Shown here piece by piece: positions 1-11,710 of a stretch of 64,000 nt of DNA (position 1 is its first letter; each line of letters starts with the position of its first letter). The notes beneath the pieces were generated by a model that was not told where the DNA came from, made no database searches, and saw only the letters and a list, made by a program, of their open reading frames with translations. The DNA is from Elymus sibiricus (taxonomy: Eukaryota; Streptophyta; Magnoliopsida; Poales; Poaceae), in the NCBI GenBank assembly GCA_039707655.1, contig CM077672.1:357350031-357414030 (forward strand), read 5' to 3'. Both the position numbers and the translations under genes were made by a program.

Positions 1-805
1 AGTTTGAATTTGATTCTTTGATTCAAACCAGCTCCATCCAATCTGTTGCTAGCTGCATTAGCCCAAATCACAGCATGTTGCCATGTCATGATCATGTATC
101 ATATTGTTGCATTGCATTGATTGTGTTCCTTCTCTGTTTGCCGGTATTTGTTCCTTCTTGGTAGAAGACGGTTCCGACGTTGTGATCGTTGACACCGATG
201 AAGAGCTAATAGCTATACTATCTTCAGAAGTGCCAGGCAAGCAAACCCCCCTTGAGCATTCTAATACAATCCCTTTCTCTCACTCCTGCTCTCTTTTATT
301 GCATTAGGACAACAACGATTCAACTGTTACTTGTTGCGGTAGTTGAACCCATCCCTCTGCATGACCTATCTCTGCCACAGTAATTAGTAAAATCCACCAG
401 CATGAGTAGGAATTGCTTGAGCCATGTTGTGCCTACACATCCGTGCTTGCTTGTTATGCTTGCTATGCTTAGAGTCGTGTCTGGTCTGATCCATCTGGGC
501 GATGAATTGGAATGGTTGTGAACATGTCCTACTGATGAGAGCTAAGTGTGTGAACACATTTTGGTAAAGGTAGCGATGAGAGGCCATGTAGGAGTACATG
601 GTGGGTTATCTCATTGAGACCGTCCTTAAGAACCGAGTTCCGTGTTTGTGATCCAAGAACAGTTACTACCACACATTGGGCTCCGGGCGCTCCAAGCTCT
701 CTCGACTTATTAATCGCCTTGATCACTGTCCAGGAGTTGCAACTAGTTTCTGGTGTTTGTAGGATATGTGTTGGCGGCCGTGCATAGCGCTGACCTTAGG
801 GGTGG
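1..805 (-). repeat. Partial Gypsy LTR (E0 type), left-edge fragment
   Basis: Non-coding LTR-type sequence running off the left edge. Its segment 374-805 is repeated in direct orientation at 3086-3515 with scattered mismatches, so the two are copies of one LTR region. The orientation is inferred from the right copy, whose LTR start (TGTCAGGACC read on the - strand) is at 8731. Short ORFs on both strands here have no recognisable domain. The family name is not assigned. Confidence 0.6.
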
Positions 806-2849
806 GCTATATGCAGAGGTGATATAATGCCTATCTAATTGTTTTAGATAATTTAGGAATTTATTTGGATTTATTTTATTAAGGTTATGCACTATTCATT
901 TATCGAATACGGGCAAAAAAGTTCCATGTTCAGTATGTTAGAGGGGTGTGGCAGGTATGTGGATAGGATATTCGGATTCTTCATATTTTTCTGATCATTT
1001 TTCATATATAAATTATTTTCATCCGAGTTACGGTTTATTTTATATGATTTTTCAAAGTTTTACTCATTTTCTGGAATTTATTTAAATATTAAATTCGAAT
1101 TATCCAAAATAGTATAGGGTGACGTCATCATGACGTCAGTGTGACATCAGCGGGTCAAACCCGGCTGACCACAGTCAAACCTGACCAGTGGGTCCCAATG
1201 GTCAGTGACTCAGTAGTTAATTAGGATTTAGTTAAACTAATTAAAGATTAATTAGGCGGTGGGGCCTACTGTCAGTGACTAATTAGTAATTAAATTAATT
1301 AACATTTTATTTATTTATATAGACATTTTATTACATGTGGAGCCCGCATGTCAGTGGCTGGGCCAGCCCAGTCAGCAGTTGACTGGGTCAACCCAATCAA
1401 CTGGGGCCAGTGGGGCCCGCTGGCAGCGTCACAGGGGTGGGCCCGGCCGTGCCACGTCGGCGCCGTCGTCGGTGGCCACCGGAGTTGCTCCGGCGACCAC
1501 TTCCGCGGCGGAAGTTCGCCGGAGATGGCCGGAAAACGCGTACGGGGCATGGTTGGGGTCGGGCTTGGGCTCTACAGGATGCTGGGAACGCGCCGCATCC
1601 AATGGCGGCGGTTGCAGCGCACGAGGAGGTCAGGAGCGTCGACGGCGACCACCGCGGGCGGCGCCGGACTTCGGTCGTTGCCGGGATCGGCGACGTAGGC
1701 CACGGCAAAACGTGCGCGTGTGCGCGTTGGGTTCCGGGGAACCCCACGAACGCGATGCAGGGCTCGTACGGCCACGACGTCAACTACATCGACGACGGCG
1801 AGCTACGCGGCTGAGGCGGTTTCGGGCGGCGATGGCAGCGACGGCTACGGCGGCGGGATCGCACGAGAGAGAGAGAGGGGAAAGAAGCGCGGGCTCACCG
1901 TGAGCCTGCAGGTGAGCTAGGTGGGCGCGGGGAGGGCTCGACGGCGATGAAATCGACGGCGAGGCGACGGCGGCTATAGGAGGAAGAAGAGCTCGGGGAG
2001 GAGGCTGCGGTGGCTCCCGGCGTCGGCTCGTTGGCACGGACGAAGTAGGCGACGACGGTGAGCCTGATGGGCACGTCGGAGAGGCGAGAAGGCTCGGTGG
2101 ACGCGTGATTTACGGCGGCAAGGCCATGGCGGCGTTCGGGTGTGCGGGGCGCGGTGGATCTGGAGCGAGAGGGGAGAAGTGGCGAGGGGGAGTGGGAGAG
2201 GACGAACCCTAGGGCAACGGGGCGACCTTAACCTTGCCCGGGAGCCGCGGGATGGCCAACAGCTGGCCATCGGCGTTCGGACGGCCATGGCGCGCGCGGC
2301 CTGGCGGGAGGAAGGAGAACGCCGAGGTGGGCCGGGCCGATTTGCACTGTGCTACTCAAGCCCAGAGCGCCAGTAAGTTTTAACCATTTTTCTTTTTCAT
2401 TTTCTGTTTTCTATTTTCATTTCTGTTTTGCTAAATGTTTAGGCACAAATTGAGTTTAGTAAAATATGTGACTTGGCCCAATAATTAATATGCAATATTT
2501 GGCACTGCTAGAAAAAGGTTTGGAGTCCATATATTTTCATTTGCATTTTATTTAAATAAAATGGTACTAAATATTGCTGTTTGGTACTGTTTTGATGATG
2601 TTAGAGTCATCTAGATAATTTAGGTGATGTTGTTTTTCTTAACATAATTAGTTATGGATTATTTGCTATTTAATGAACATTTTAGTTTCCAAATTGGAAC
2701 CACTTTTATTTTCACTTTAAATTTGAATTTCAATTTGAATTGGAATTTGAAATGAGATATGATGCAAATGATGATCAAGCACTATTAAGCATGGTGACTT
2801 GGCATTATCAAAAGGTGATCACTGTAGCTTAATTACATGGGGTGTTACA
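806..2849 (-). repeat. E2-like chromoviral LTR fragment
   Basis: From about 918 the sequence follows the last 1.9 kb of the E2 LTRs (34485-36325, 45115-47128 and 54095-56041) in the same order: an AT-rich start, a GC-rich block at about 1330-2350, then an AT-rich end closing with GGGGTGTTACA at 2849. This is the right end of an E2-family LTR read on the + strand; its left half is missing. 806-917 matches neither neighbour clearly. ORFs in the GC-rich block (for example 1337-1903) are compositional and not supported as genes. Confidence 0.65.
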
Positions 2850-3085
2850 AGCAAAGCCCAGAGATCCTTCCTCGATTCCCTGCGAGAAAGCGATCCCGGA
2901 GTTAACATTTAATTTAACATGTTTCCAGTTCAAGTTGTAGTAGATCGGGATACAACACTGAACGTCCTGTTACCGTGGACACGGCTATTCGAATAGATAA
3001 CTTCCCTGCAGGGGTGCACTACTGTTACCCAACACGCTCGATTAACTCTGGCTGAACACACTTTTCCGGGTTATGCCCGGCCTCG
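2850..3085 (-). repeat. Second E2-like LTR fragment, out of order
   Basis: This matches the inner E2 LTR region at about 33165-33405, including the shared GGACACGGCTATTCGAATAG stretch. In a normal E2 LTR this region lies upstream of the part found here at 918-2849, so the pieces are out of order. At about 3086 it joins E0-type LTR sequence in the middle of both families, which points to a rearranged or recombined junction. Confidence 0.55.
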
Positions 3086-4333
3086 GCCACAATAATTAGC
3101 AAAACCCACCAGCATGAGTAGGAATTTCTTGAGCCATGTTGTGCCTACTCATCCGTGCTTGCTTGTTATGCTTGCTATGCTTAGAGTCGTGTCGGGTCTG
3201 ATCCATCTGGGCGATGAATTGGAATGGTTGTGAACATGTCCTACTGATGAGAGCTAAGTGTGTGAACACATTTTGGTAAAGGTAGCGATGAGAGGCCATG
3301 TAGGAGTACATGGTGGGTTATCTCATTGAGACCGTCCTTAAGAACCGAGTTCCGTGTTTGTGATCCAAGAACAGTTACTACCACACATTGGGCTCCGGGC
3401 GCTCCAAGCTCTCTCAACTTATTAATCGCCTTGATCTCTGTCCAGGGGTTGCAACTAGTTTCTAGTGTTTGTAGGATATGTGTTGGCGGCCGTGTATAGC
3501 GCTGACCTTAAGGGTGGGTTATGATGCGGTAGAGACACCGAGGCACGGTGTACCCAGTGACACCCGGATGGTGCTCTTGGGGAACCCTGTTCTCATCGTT
3601 TGGGGCCGTGATAGAAACTTCGGCTGGACTTCCTTCGCGGATACAACCTAAAATAGGCGATAAACCTGGACTAGAGTCTTGCGTGGTTAGTCAGGTTGTG
3701 GCCGACACCCTCGCCAGGCTTCCGCTTGAAGGTTGCCGGGATACATTGTCGGGGCCGGATTTCCGGGACATAAAATCCCAGAAATAATCCCCTCGTGTCA
3801 TCAGCAGCCCAGGATCATTTTTACTGGTGGACACGTCCTTGATACAGAATTCCAAGCAGTTAGAAGAAATTGAATACAAGACCATAAAGGTCCAATGATA
3901 CACCAATGATTTCTAACACTGGATGGCGGAAGCGGGTAGCGGATCTCAAATTCTGGTGGAAGCTCCAATCCCACAGGAATGGCTGACCAGGATAACTCCT
4001 ATCTCGCGTGGCTGCTATCTTAGGCTCCTAGTCTGCATGGACGTCATTGCAGTACTCCTCGTTAAAATTTGGACCTGGCTAATTAAATAGCCAGGGACAA
4101 GCCAGTGAGTACGTTTGAATGTACTCGCAAACATCATGAACAAAAGATATACCGAATGCAATAGAGTGCATATGATCATGATGGATTAATTTATATGCAT
4201 ATGCCGAACGAAATTAAAGCTTGGCATTGATAAATATTAACATGGTGTGGGAGAATAAATATATCATGTTAGTAGTAAATGAAGGAAATAAAATGGAACA
4301 TCGGGCGTTGGACCGCCCGAGGAATTCCAAGAA

Positions 4334-4529
4334 AAATGCCAAACGGGTGTTTGAATGCGACGCCTCGAGAGGTCTTTAAAAGAAATGCCAAACGGGTATC
4401 TAAAAGTGACGCCTCAAGAGGACTTGAAAAGAAATGCCAAACGGGTGTCTAAAAGCGACGCCTCGAGTGGTCTTGAAAAGAAATGCCAAACGGGTGTCTG
4501 AAAGCGACGCCTCGAGATGTCTTGAAAAG
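4334..4529. repeat. Four tandem 49-bp repeats
   Basis: Units start at 4334, 4383, 4432 and 4481, exactly 49 bp apart, each beginning AAATGCCAAACGGGT and containing GACGCCTC. Units differ by a few substitutions and no indels. They lie inside the solo LTR and adjoin a second, unrelated array. Confidence 0.9.
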
Positions 4530-4533
4530 AAAT

Positions 4534-4795
4534 GAGTATCCAGGTGGACTAGCCATCCCAAGTGATACTCAAAAAAAAATATAAATGAGTATCCAGGTGG
4601 ACTAGCCATCCCAAGTGATACCTAGAAAAATATAAATGAGTATCCAGGTGGACTAGCCATCCCAAGTGATACTCAGAAAGGAAATAAAATTGTGTATCCA
4701 GGTGGACTAGCCATCCCAAGTAATACCCAGAAAAGAAAATAAAACCGAGTACCCAGGTGGACTGGCCATCCCAAGTGATACTCAGAATTTCACAT
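4534..4795. repeat. Five tandem 51-55-bp repeats
   Basis: Units start at about 4534, 4587, 4638, 4692 and 4747. Each carries the core GTATCCAGGTGGACTAGCC (the last has variants) followed by an A-rich spacer, and the A-rich part accounts for the length differences. The array follows the 49-bp array with almost no gap. Confidence 0.9.
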
Positions 4796-7700
4796 AGAAG
4801 AACAGAGTTAGTCCACAATAATATTCATGATAACAATAATATTCATGCTGGCATCAATGGTGATAATGATTATCCTGCAAAATAAATCATGCTCAATTTT
4901 AATTATTTCCTCCGAAGACCGACACTAAGACCAACACTTGACCATCCCAGACGGTAGTCCTTAACCGCGGACACGGCTATTCGAATAGGTATAACTCTGT
5001 AGAGGGTGTACTCTTTACCCACAAGTAAAGGATTTCTTCAGTCAACACCGAGATGCTGACTAATTCCCATTACGGTCTTTGGGTTGAAAACACACCTGAC
5101 CAGCACACACCAGATTAACTTTCCGGATGCCAGGAATCACCCAAAGCATCGTTCAAGAAAAACTCAAAGACGGGAAGACCATCGTCTCAAATAACTTGGG
5201 ATCACTATTAATACGCACGGATTACAAGGGGTGCCCCCCTCTCGGCCCAGCCGGATACACCCATGCCCCCTGACCCGATGACTGGCATTATAACCGGTAC
5301 CTGGAAACATTCATCGCGGCCTCTCTGTATGGTGTGTGCAGGGAAAGGGGTTAACAACTTACTGAACCGTACCCTACCTGTGGCAGGGACAAGTGGTAGC
5401 ACGGATCAAGTATGGGGGTTACCGGAACAAGACTCGATCTACAGTCGACTCTGGAGGTTTAAGTTTTCCTGTAGTGATTAGCACAATATATTTCCTTGGT
5501 AATACCCAACAGGGTGACCATCTGGCATGTCCCAACATGCCCTCACTGATAATTCTCGTCACCACAAGATTTCAGTCTCACGGTCACTTTTCTCGTGACT
5601 GATTCTTTCCTGCAGATTAGTTTGGACCAACATAGGCATATGTGACAGGTGAAAATAACCATACTTCTCATAATTCATGTTCAAACAAAGATAAAATATT
5701 ATTAAGGGATCATGCATGCAAAAATAGCAATATGCAAATTTGATTTGAATTCAACATATTCATGATCCAATTAATCTTGCAAACAAACAACTATGCATTC
5801 ACCATATAAAGTTTCCAAGATGCTTGCCTTGAGCATGCAGAAAGATTGGGTGCACTCCAAAACTTTTAAAATTTTATCTTCCCTCCATTTTCCTATTTTC
5901 AAAAATATTGAAATTACCACATAGAGCTAAAACAGTGCTAAAAGGTAGTTTGGAAAATTTTGTAATAAATACTGAAATAAACTAGATGAAAAATAAAAAT
6001 TGTAGGAAAAAGAATCAAGTGATTTGGAGTTCATATGATTTTCCTAGGAATTTTCTAAGCTGAAATAAATGACTAAATGGACTATTTAATAGATCCAACA
6101 AAAACTAAGCTTAGGAAAAATGTTCACCCTAGCTGGATTAATTGAGCAGGATTTTAGGAGTATGTAGAAATTTGAATCATCAATTTTTGTTGTGAAATGG
6201 TCACTGCAGAATTATCTCAAATTGGCTGAAAAGAAAAAGAGAGAAAAGGCAGAAGCGTGCCCTGGGCGAGACTTAGCCGCGTGGTGCCACTGGGCCAGGC
6301 CCAGTGCTCGGCCGCGCGGGAGGGCTGATGACGTCGAAGGCGCACTCGCGGAAATACGTCTTCCAGCTAGGGAGACGTACTTTAATAAAAATACGCTTCC
6401 ACTTACCGACGCGGGTCCCGACCTCCAGTCACTGACGGTGGGCCCCGCCTGGGCCACCGGTCAGGTTTGACTGGTCATCCTCGTTATTTCTCCCGCGGCA
6501 GAACAGGGCGGGGGCTCCGGCGATCCCCACCGGCGAACGGCGGCACCCCTCAGCTAGCCGAGCCCACCATTGAGTCTAGGAGAGCGAGGCGGTTCCACCG
6601 GTACTCGACACGGCCAGAGAGGTGGATAAAATCGTCGGCGGCGAGCTCCCCGGCGGATGGCGGCATCGGACGAAATGGGGATTTTGCCCACGAACTCGTT
6701 CTGGTAGAATTGAGGGAGGGGATCGATTATTGGGGTCGAGTGGAAGTTTCTGAAGAAGAATTTGAGGAGGGGGAGGCTTTGGTTGTGTGGGAATCATCCG
6801 GGGGAGGCTTTGTTGAAGTGAAAATTGGCAGAATGATGCCTCGTTAGATGATAAGGTTGATGGTGGAGTTGGTTTGGCAGAAGGAATAACTTGCAAGTGC
6901 AAGTTTGGATGAATTTCAGTTCTGGACCAGATCTTGAGGGAATTATTTGGGGGTCTTCTAGAATGCAATTGGAGTTGAACTTCAGGACTTAAGGGTTTGG
7001 TTGGAAGGACTATAAGTGGGAATAATTTCAGAATTGTTTGATGAAGGAAAATTAGGGTTGCAGTTATAACCTAGAAATGGGACAGAATTGAAAAGAGGGA
7101 GTTGTGCTCAAAATTTTCAAAACACCAAGTTGGGTTTTTGCATAAAAGTGATCTATAGGCATCACATGACCCCTCATAAGTTTTGTGGAATTTTAGGAGA
7201 ATTGTTTAAAATAGTTGTAGTGCAACAGAAGCATTTTAAAGTCTGAAAATGCTATTAAAAGAATTATTTTGGGCAAATTTTATTATGAAAATATTTCCTA
7301 CTGTTATTTAAAATACCAAAGCCCATAGTATTTTACAAAAATTTCTATATGGAGGGAAGAATTTTGGAAAATTGAATAGAAAAGATTCTGAAAATAGTAA
7401 AAGACCTAGTATAATTCAAAATTTTAATTCTGGCCAAATTTTACTTAGTAAAGACATGGTTAAATTTTTGGGGTGTTACATACATGACGTGTATTTGGTG
7501 GTAAGTGGTGAGAGCGTGTGTGAAGAAGTACACCCCTGCAGGGTTATCAAACTATTCGAATAGCCGCTTCCGCGGATATTGACTACTTGGAAGCTTACAT
7601 TGTTCATAGATAACATGAAGTGGATACTCTAAAATGCGCAAGATAAGCGTGAGTGCTATGGATGGCCTTCTCGTAGGGAGACGGGAGAGGATCCATAGTG

Positions 7701-8731
7701 GTGTATTGTGGTGGTGACTATGTGGACTCGTGTGCGCTCTCTCCCCAAAGAAGTTACTGGCAGTCGTAGTTCAGGATAGCCACTGAGTCAAAGCTGGCTT
7801 GCTGCAGTTAAACTCCACAACCCCATTGTTGATACTGATGCATATGTAGTTAGTTCTGATGTAAGTCTTGCTGAGTACCTTTGTACTCACGGTTGCTTAA
7901 TTTATGTTTTTGCAGAGGAGACTTCAGTCTCGCTAGTGTTTTCTGCGATGAGTTCGACGTTGACCGATTAGTTTGGGAATCCCAGACAGAGGTCTAGTTC
8001 CTATGGAGGGTCTTGTAGATAGTCAGGCTTGTCAGCCTTCTTCTTTTTCTAGTTGTCTGTACCCAGACATGTTATGCTTCTGTTGCTTGTATGACTTTGT
8101 ATGTTGGGTCATGAGGCCCATGTTTGTAATATCATGATATGTATGGCTCTTCGGAGCCTCTTAAATAAATACTTTGAGTCATAGAGTTTTGTTGTGATGC
8201 CATGTTGTATCTACACATATCGAGCATATTGTGTGTATGTTTGAAATGCTATGGTATGTGTGGGATTTGACACCTAGTTGTTTGCCTTTGGTAGCCTTCC
8301 TTACGGGGAAATGCCTCCTAGTGCTTCCACTGAGCCATGGTAGTTCACTACTGCTCCGAAACACATGGATTGACCGACATGTATCCTTCTTTGCTCCTGT
8401 GTCCGTCCCTATGGGGAAATGTCACGCGGTGTTACTGGAGTCCTGATAGCTTGCTACAGCCCAGTACACACGCTGATGACCGACACGTGCATTGCTGGGT
8501 TACCTATGTCTGTCCCTGTAAGTTTGTGCCACCTTGGTTTACGACTAGTCATGTCGACCCGGGTTCTTTGACATATGGATGCTAGCAACATATTCATATA
8601 CATGAGCCAAAAGTCGCAAACGGTCCCGGCCAAGGTAAAGGTGGCAGCCGTGGGTTACCGTGCGTGAGGCCGCAAAGTGATATGATGTGTTACATGCTAG
8701 ATCGGTGTGAATTAGGATCGGGGTCCTGACA

Positions 8732-8886
8732 CCAGAAAATTGTTCTTTCATAACAAGATTAAGCAAAGCAGCATTAATGTCACACGACTCCGCACTAGTG
8801 GCGGGAGGAGCAATAGGAGTACTAATAAAATCATTATTATTAGTATTAGAAAAGTCACACAATTTTGTATTTAGTTGAGACATCAC
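8732..8886 (-). pseudogene. Truncated gag start of Gypsy element E5
   Basis: The - strand ORF begins at 8886 with Met-Met-Ser-Gln-Leu-Asn and keeps about 51 codons before E0 cuts it off at 8732. It lies about 175 bp downstream (on its own strand) of a primer-binding site and LTR, where a gag start belongs. The peptide is rich in Asn and Ser and has no recognisable domain in the surviving part, so the gag call rests on position. The remainder should lie beyond the left edge of the window. Confidence 0.5.
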
Positions 8887-9060
8887 GACGGAACAAGCAA
8901 ACTACCAAACAAGCAAAGAAAAATATTTTTGTGTTTTTGTAAAAAAAAATAGAAGTGGGGGAGATGAAAACGAGAGGCAAATGCAAATAAAAAGGCAAAT
9001 AAAATAAATGCAAGTGGATGATAGTTTGTGCGAAGGTACTTGATAATTTTGATGATGTCT

Positions 9061-9077
9061 CCCCGGCAACGGCGCCA
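9061..9077 (-). other. Primer-binding site of E5 (tRNA-Asp type)
   Basis: On the - strand this reads TGGCGCCGTTGCCGGGG, which matches the tRNA-Asp-type primer site used by Athila-group Gypsy elements. It sits about 11 bp inside the LTR 3' end and fixes the orientation of E5. Confidence 0.8.
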
Positions 9078-9088
9078 GAAATTCTTCC

Positions 9089-10636
9089 TGCTACTTGTAG
9101 ACTGCGTTGGTATTTCCCCGAAGAGGAGAGGATGATGCAGTATAGTAGAGATAAGTATTTCCCTCAGTTAAGAACCAAGGTTATCAATCCAGTAGGAGAA
9201 CCAACCAAAATCCCGTTAAGCGCACCTGCACACACAAAAGCAAACACTTGCACCCAACGCAAATAAGAGGGTTGTCAATCCTCTTAGCGGTTATTTGCAA
9301 GGATTAATTCTGATAGTGCTAGATAGATAAACTAAAATACTAAATAAAATAAAAGTAAATAAATTGCAGCAAGGTATTTTTGATTTTAATATATGATAAA
9401 ATTAGACCCGGGGGCCATAGTTTTCACTAGAGGCTTCTCTCTCGAACACATAGCATACGGTGGGTAAACAAATTACTGTTGGGCAATTGATAAAAAAGCA
9501 AATAATTATGACGGATTCATGGCAATGATCATGTATATAGGCATCATGTCCGAGACAAGTAGACCGACTCTTGCCTGCATCTACTACTATTACTCCACCC
9601 ATCGACCGCTATCCAGCATGCATCTAGGGTATTAAGTATGAAACAGAGTAACACCTTAAGCAAGATGACATGATGTAGACAAAGTAAACTCAAGCAATAT
9701 GATTAAACCCCATCTTTTTATCCTTAATGGCAATAATATAAAAACGTGTCATGTCCCTTTCTGTCACTGGGATTGAGCACCGCTAGATTGAACCCATCAC
9801 AAAGCACCTCTCCCATTGCAAGATAAACCAATCTAGTTGGCCAAACCAAATCGATAGATCGGAGAGAAATACAAAGCTATAATAATCATGCATAAAAGAG
9901 TTCAGAAAAGACTCAAATATTTCTCATGAATAATCTGATCATAAACTCACAATTCATCAGATCCCAACAAACACACCGCAAAAGAAGATTACATTGGATA
10001 TAACTCCAAGAACATCGAGGAGAACATGGTATTGAAGATCAAAGAGAGAGAAGAAGCCATCTAGCTACAAGCTATGGACCCATAGGTTTGTGGTAAACTA
10101 CTCACACATCATTGGAAGGGCAGCAAGGTTGATGTTGAAGCCCTCCGTGATCGATTCCCCCTCCGGCAGAGTACCAAAAAAGGCCTCCAGATGGGATCGT
10201 GGAAGAACAGAGGCTTGCGGCGGCGTAAACGTTATTCGGGGTGGCTCTCTGTTGGTTTCTGAATATTTGAGAATTTATAGAAGTGGAATTAGGTCAAACG
10301 GAGCCATGAGGGCCCCACAAGGCATCAGGGAGCGCCCCCTGGGGCCGCACCCTGTTGCCTTGTGGAGGCTTCATGAACCTTCCGACCTCCTCTCCAAGTC
10401 TCTAGGGTCTCTTTTATCCAGAAAAAAATCTCCAAAAAGTTTCATGGCATTTGAACTTCGTTTGGTACTGATTTCCTGAAAAACCAAAAACAAGCAGAAA
10501 ACAGCAACTGGCACTGGGCACTAGGTTAATAGGTTAGTCCCAAAAAATGATATATAATTGCATATAAAAACATCCAAGATTGATACTATAATAGCATGGA
10601 ATAATCAAAAATTATAGATACGTTGGATACGTATCA
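9089..10636 (-). repeat. 5' LTR of E5
   Basis: On the - strand the LTR starts TGATACGTATCC at 10636. Its 3' end near 9089 is placed by the TG/CA rule and the nearby primer site. It is the same family as 11711-12939: both share the GACCCGGGGGCCAT landmark, a cluster of matching blocks and the same 5' end. Sequence to the right is an E1-type LTR, so E5 inserted into E6; the expected target duplication is CCTGG at 10637-10641. No coding content. Confidence 0.7.
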
Positions 10637-11710
10637 CCTGGGCAGGAGCAATTTTGCTCTCTGGTGGAGCGATTCCGCCGGGGAAACTTCCCTCCGGCAG
10701 GGGGAAATCGAAGCCATCGACATCACCAACGATCCTCTCATCGTGGGAGGACCAATCTTAATCAACATCTTCACCAGCACCATCTCAACTCAAACCCTAG
10801 TTCATCTCTTGTATTCAATCTTTGTCCCCAAACCTCAGATTGGTACCTGTGGGTTGCTAGTAGTGTTGATTACATCTTGTAGTTGATGCTAGTTGGTTTA
10901 TTTGGTGGAAAATTACATGTTCAGATCCTTAATGCTATTCAATACCCCTCTGATCTTGAATATGAATATGATTTGTAAGTAGTTACTTTTGTTCTTGAGG
11001 ACATGGGAGAAGTCTTGTCATAAGTAATCATGTGAATTTGGTATTCGTTCGATATTTTGATGATATGTATGTTGTTGCTTCCCTTTAGTGGTGTCTTGTG
11101 AACGTCGACTACATGACACTTCACCATCTTTGGGCCTAAGGGAAGGCATTGTGGAGCAGTAATTAGATGATGGGTTGCTAGAGTGATAGAAGCTTAAACC
11201 CTAGTTTATGCGCTATTCCGTAAGGGGCTGATTTGGATCCATATGTTTCATGCTATGGTTAGATTTATCTTAGTTCTTCTTTCGTAGTTGCGGATGCTTG
11301 CGAGAAGGGGTAATCACAAGTGGGAGGCCTGTTCAAGCAAGAACAGCACCCAAGCACCGGTCCACCCACATATCAAATTATCAAAGTAGCGAACGCGAAT
11401 CAAACAAACATGATGAAAGTGACTAGATGAGAATTCCCATGTGTACTCGAGAACTTTTTGCTTTATATAAGAGATCATTTCAGCTTGTCCTTTGCTACAA
11501 AAAGGATTGGGCCACCTTGCTGCACTTTATTATACTTGTTACTTGTTACGAATTTTCTTGCTATCAAAACCATCTGTTACCACAACTTTCAGTACTTGCA
11601 GAGAATACCTTGCTGAAAACCGCTTGTCATTTCCTTCTGCTCCTCGTTGGGTTCGACACTCTTACTTATCGAAAGGACTACGATTGATCCCCTATACTTG
11701 TGGGTCATCA
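10637..11710 (+). repeat. 3' LTR fragment of E6 (E1-type Gypsy)
   Basis: The sequence is collinear with the E1 5' LTR from about 13811 onward and with the E1 3' LTR up to its end, finishing at the same ...GTGGGTCATCA (11710). Its first part is cut off by E5. It is useful as a reference because it keeps regions that the two E1 LTRs have each lost. The next bases (ATGGA, 11711-11715) would be the target duplication. Confidence 0.75.

Larger units (their letters stand above)
3747..7480 (-). mobile_element. Complete 3.7-kb solo LTR with TACAT target duplication
   Basis: The element starts TGTCGGGGCC and ends GGGGTGTTACA. It is flanked by TACAT at 3742-3746 and 7481-7485, and the E0 LTR reads continuously across it. 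There is no gag or pol homology, primer site or polypurine tract inside, so it is best read as a solo LTR left by LTR-LTR recombination. The - orientation is inferred because its - strand start, TGTAACACCCC, matches that of E2. A length of 3734 bp is at the long end for plant LTRs. It holds two tandem-repeat blocks (4334-4795), a GC-rich part at about 6240-6700 and AT-rich flanks. A non-autonomous element without terminal repeats is less likely. Confidence 0.75.
3086..8731 (-). repeat. Gypsy LTR E0, interrupted by a solo LTR
   Basis: The LTR runs on the - strand from its TGTCAGGACC start at 8731 down to 7486, then continues at 3746-3086. The interruption is the element at 3747-7480, and the 5-bp sequence TACAT occurs on both sides of it. 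The bases right of 8731 are the gag start of element E5, so E0 inserted into E5; the TSD there would be CCAGA (8732-8736), with its partner beyond the left edge. No primer site or internal region is visible. Confidence 0.65.

Noticed and set aside
1337..1903. 188-codon + strand ORF and overlapping ORFs in several frames
   Set aside because: It lies in the GC-rich block of an E2-like LTR; Arg/Gly/Ala-rich composition in every frame and no domain. Equivalent ORFs appear at 35320-35823, 46024-46744 and 54628-55638 in the other LTRs.
4334..4795. Regularly spaced repeats that could suggest a CRISPR array
   Set aside because: The repeats are directly adjacent tandem units without unique spacers, in a plant LTR, with no cas genes.
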